The notes beneath the pieces were generated by a model. It had not been told where the DNA came from and made no database searches. It saw only the letters and a program-made list of their open reading frames with translations. The position numbers were made by a program, and so were the translations under genes. Positions 5,570-5,625 of a DNA stretch of 5,625 nucleotides are shown here, in pieces. Source of the DNA: Gammaproteobacteria bacterium (GTDB lineage Bacteria; Pseudomonadota; Gammaproteobacteria; JAPPPA01); the NCBI GenBank assembly GCA_028817755.1, contig JAPPPA010000260.1, positions 1-5,625 of the forward strand. The letters run 5' to 3'. The stretch's first letter is position 1; every line of letters begins with the position of its first letter.

Positions 5570-5625
5570 GTATTGAAGCACTAACTCTGTTGTAAACAAT
5601 TATCCCAAATAAAACTATTTTAAAA

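Noticed and set aside
5563..5625. Terminator or gene in the right-hand tail
   Set aside because: Only a weak 5-bp AGTTA/TAACT pairing was found, with no T run directly after it and no open frame of note.

Overview
The window looks like chromosome of a marine or salt-adapted gammaproteobacterium. The main reasons are a NhaD-type Na+/H+ antiporter and a YqiB-like DUF1249 protein, both typical of that class. Base composition is moderate, close to half G+C by eye. No mobile element, tRNA, rRNA, CRISPR array or phage gene was seen.

Layout. Positions 1-2092 (minus strand) hold most of a cytoplasmic molybdopterin oxidoreductase whose C-terminal end lies beyond the left edge. Positions 2150-3508 (minus) encode NhaD. 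Only 57 bases separate it from the oxidoreductase, with no terminator between them, so the two probably share a transcript (nhaD first). Positions 3509-3862 are a divergent intergenic region unusually full of inverted repeats. Positions 3863-4546 (plus) encode a GntR/FCD-type regulator, closed by a clear intrinsic terminator at 4570-4602. Positions 4659-5081 and 5105-5569 (plus) are a small two-gene unit: a DUF1249 (YqiB-like) protein, then a 154-residue protein with an HExxH zinc-site motif that I cannot assign to a named family. Positions 5570-5625 show no feature.

How they may work together. The GntR gene is divergent from the nhaD-oxidoreductase unit, and the shared intergenic region carries several operator-like palindromes. 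The simplest model is that the regulator controls itself and the nhaD-oxidoreductase transcript, but this is inference. No ligand, substrate or regulon can be read from the sequence. The DUF1249/HExxH pair is separated from the regulator by the terminator and is probably unrelated to it.

No unmistakable new system is present. The least explained parts are the HExxH protein, the uncharacterised molybdoenzyme tied to a Na+ antiporter, the palindrome-rich control region, and a regulator whose effector domain lacks one of its usual metal ligands.
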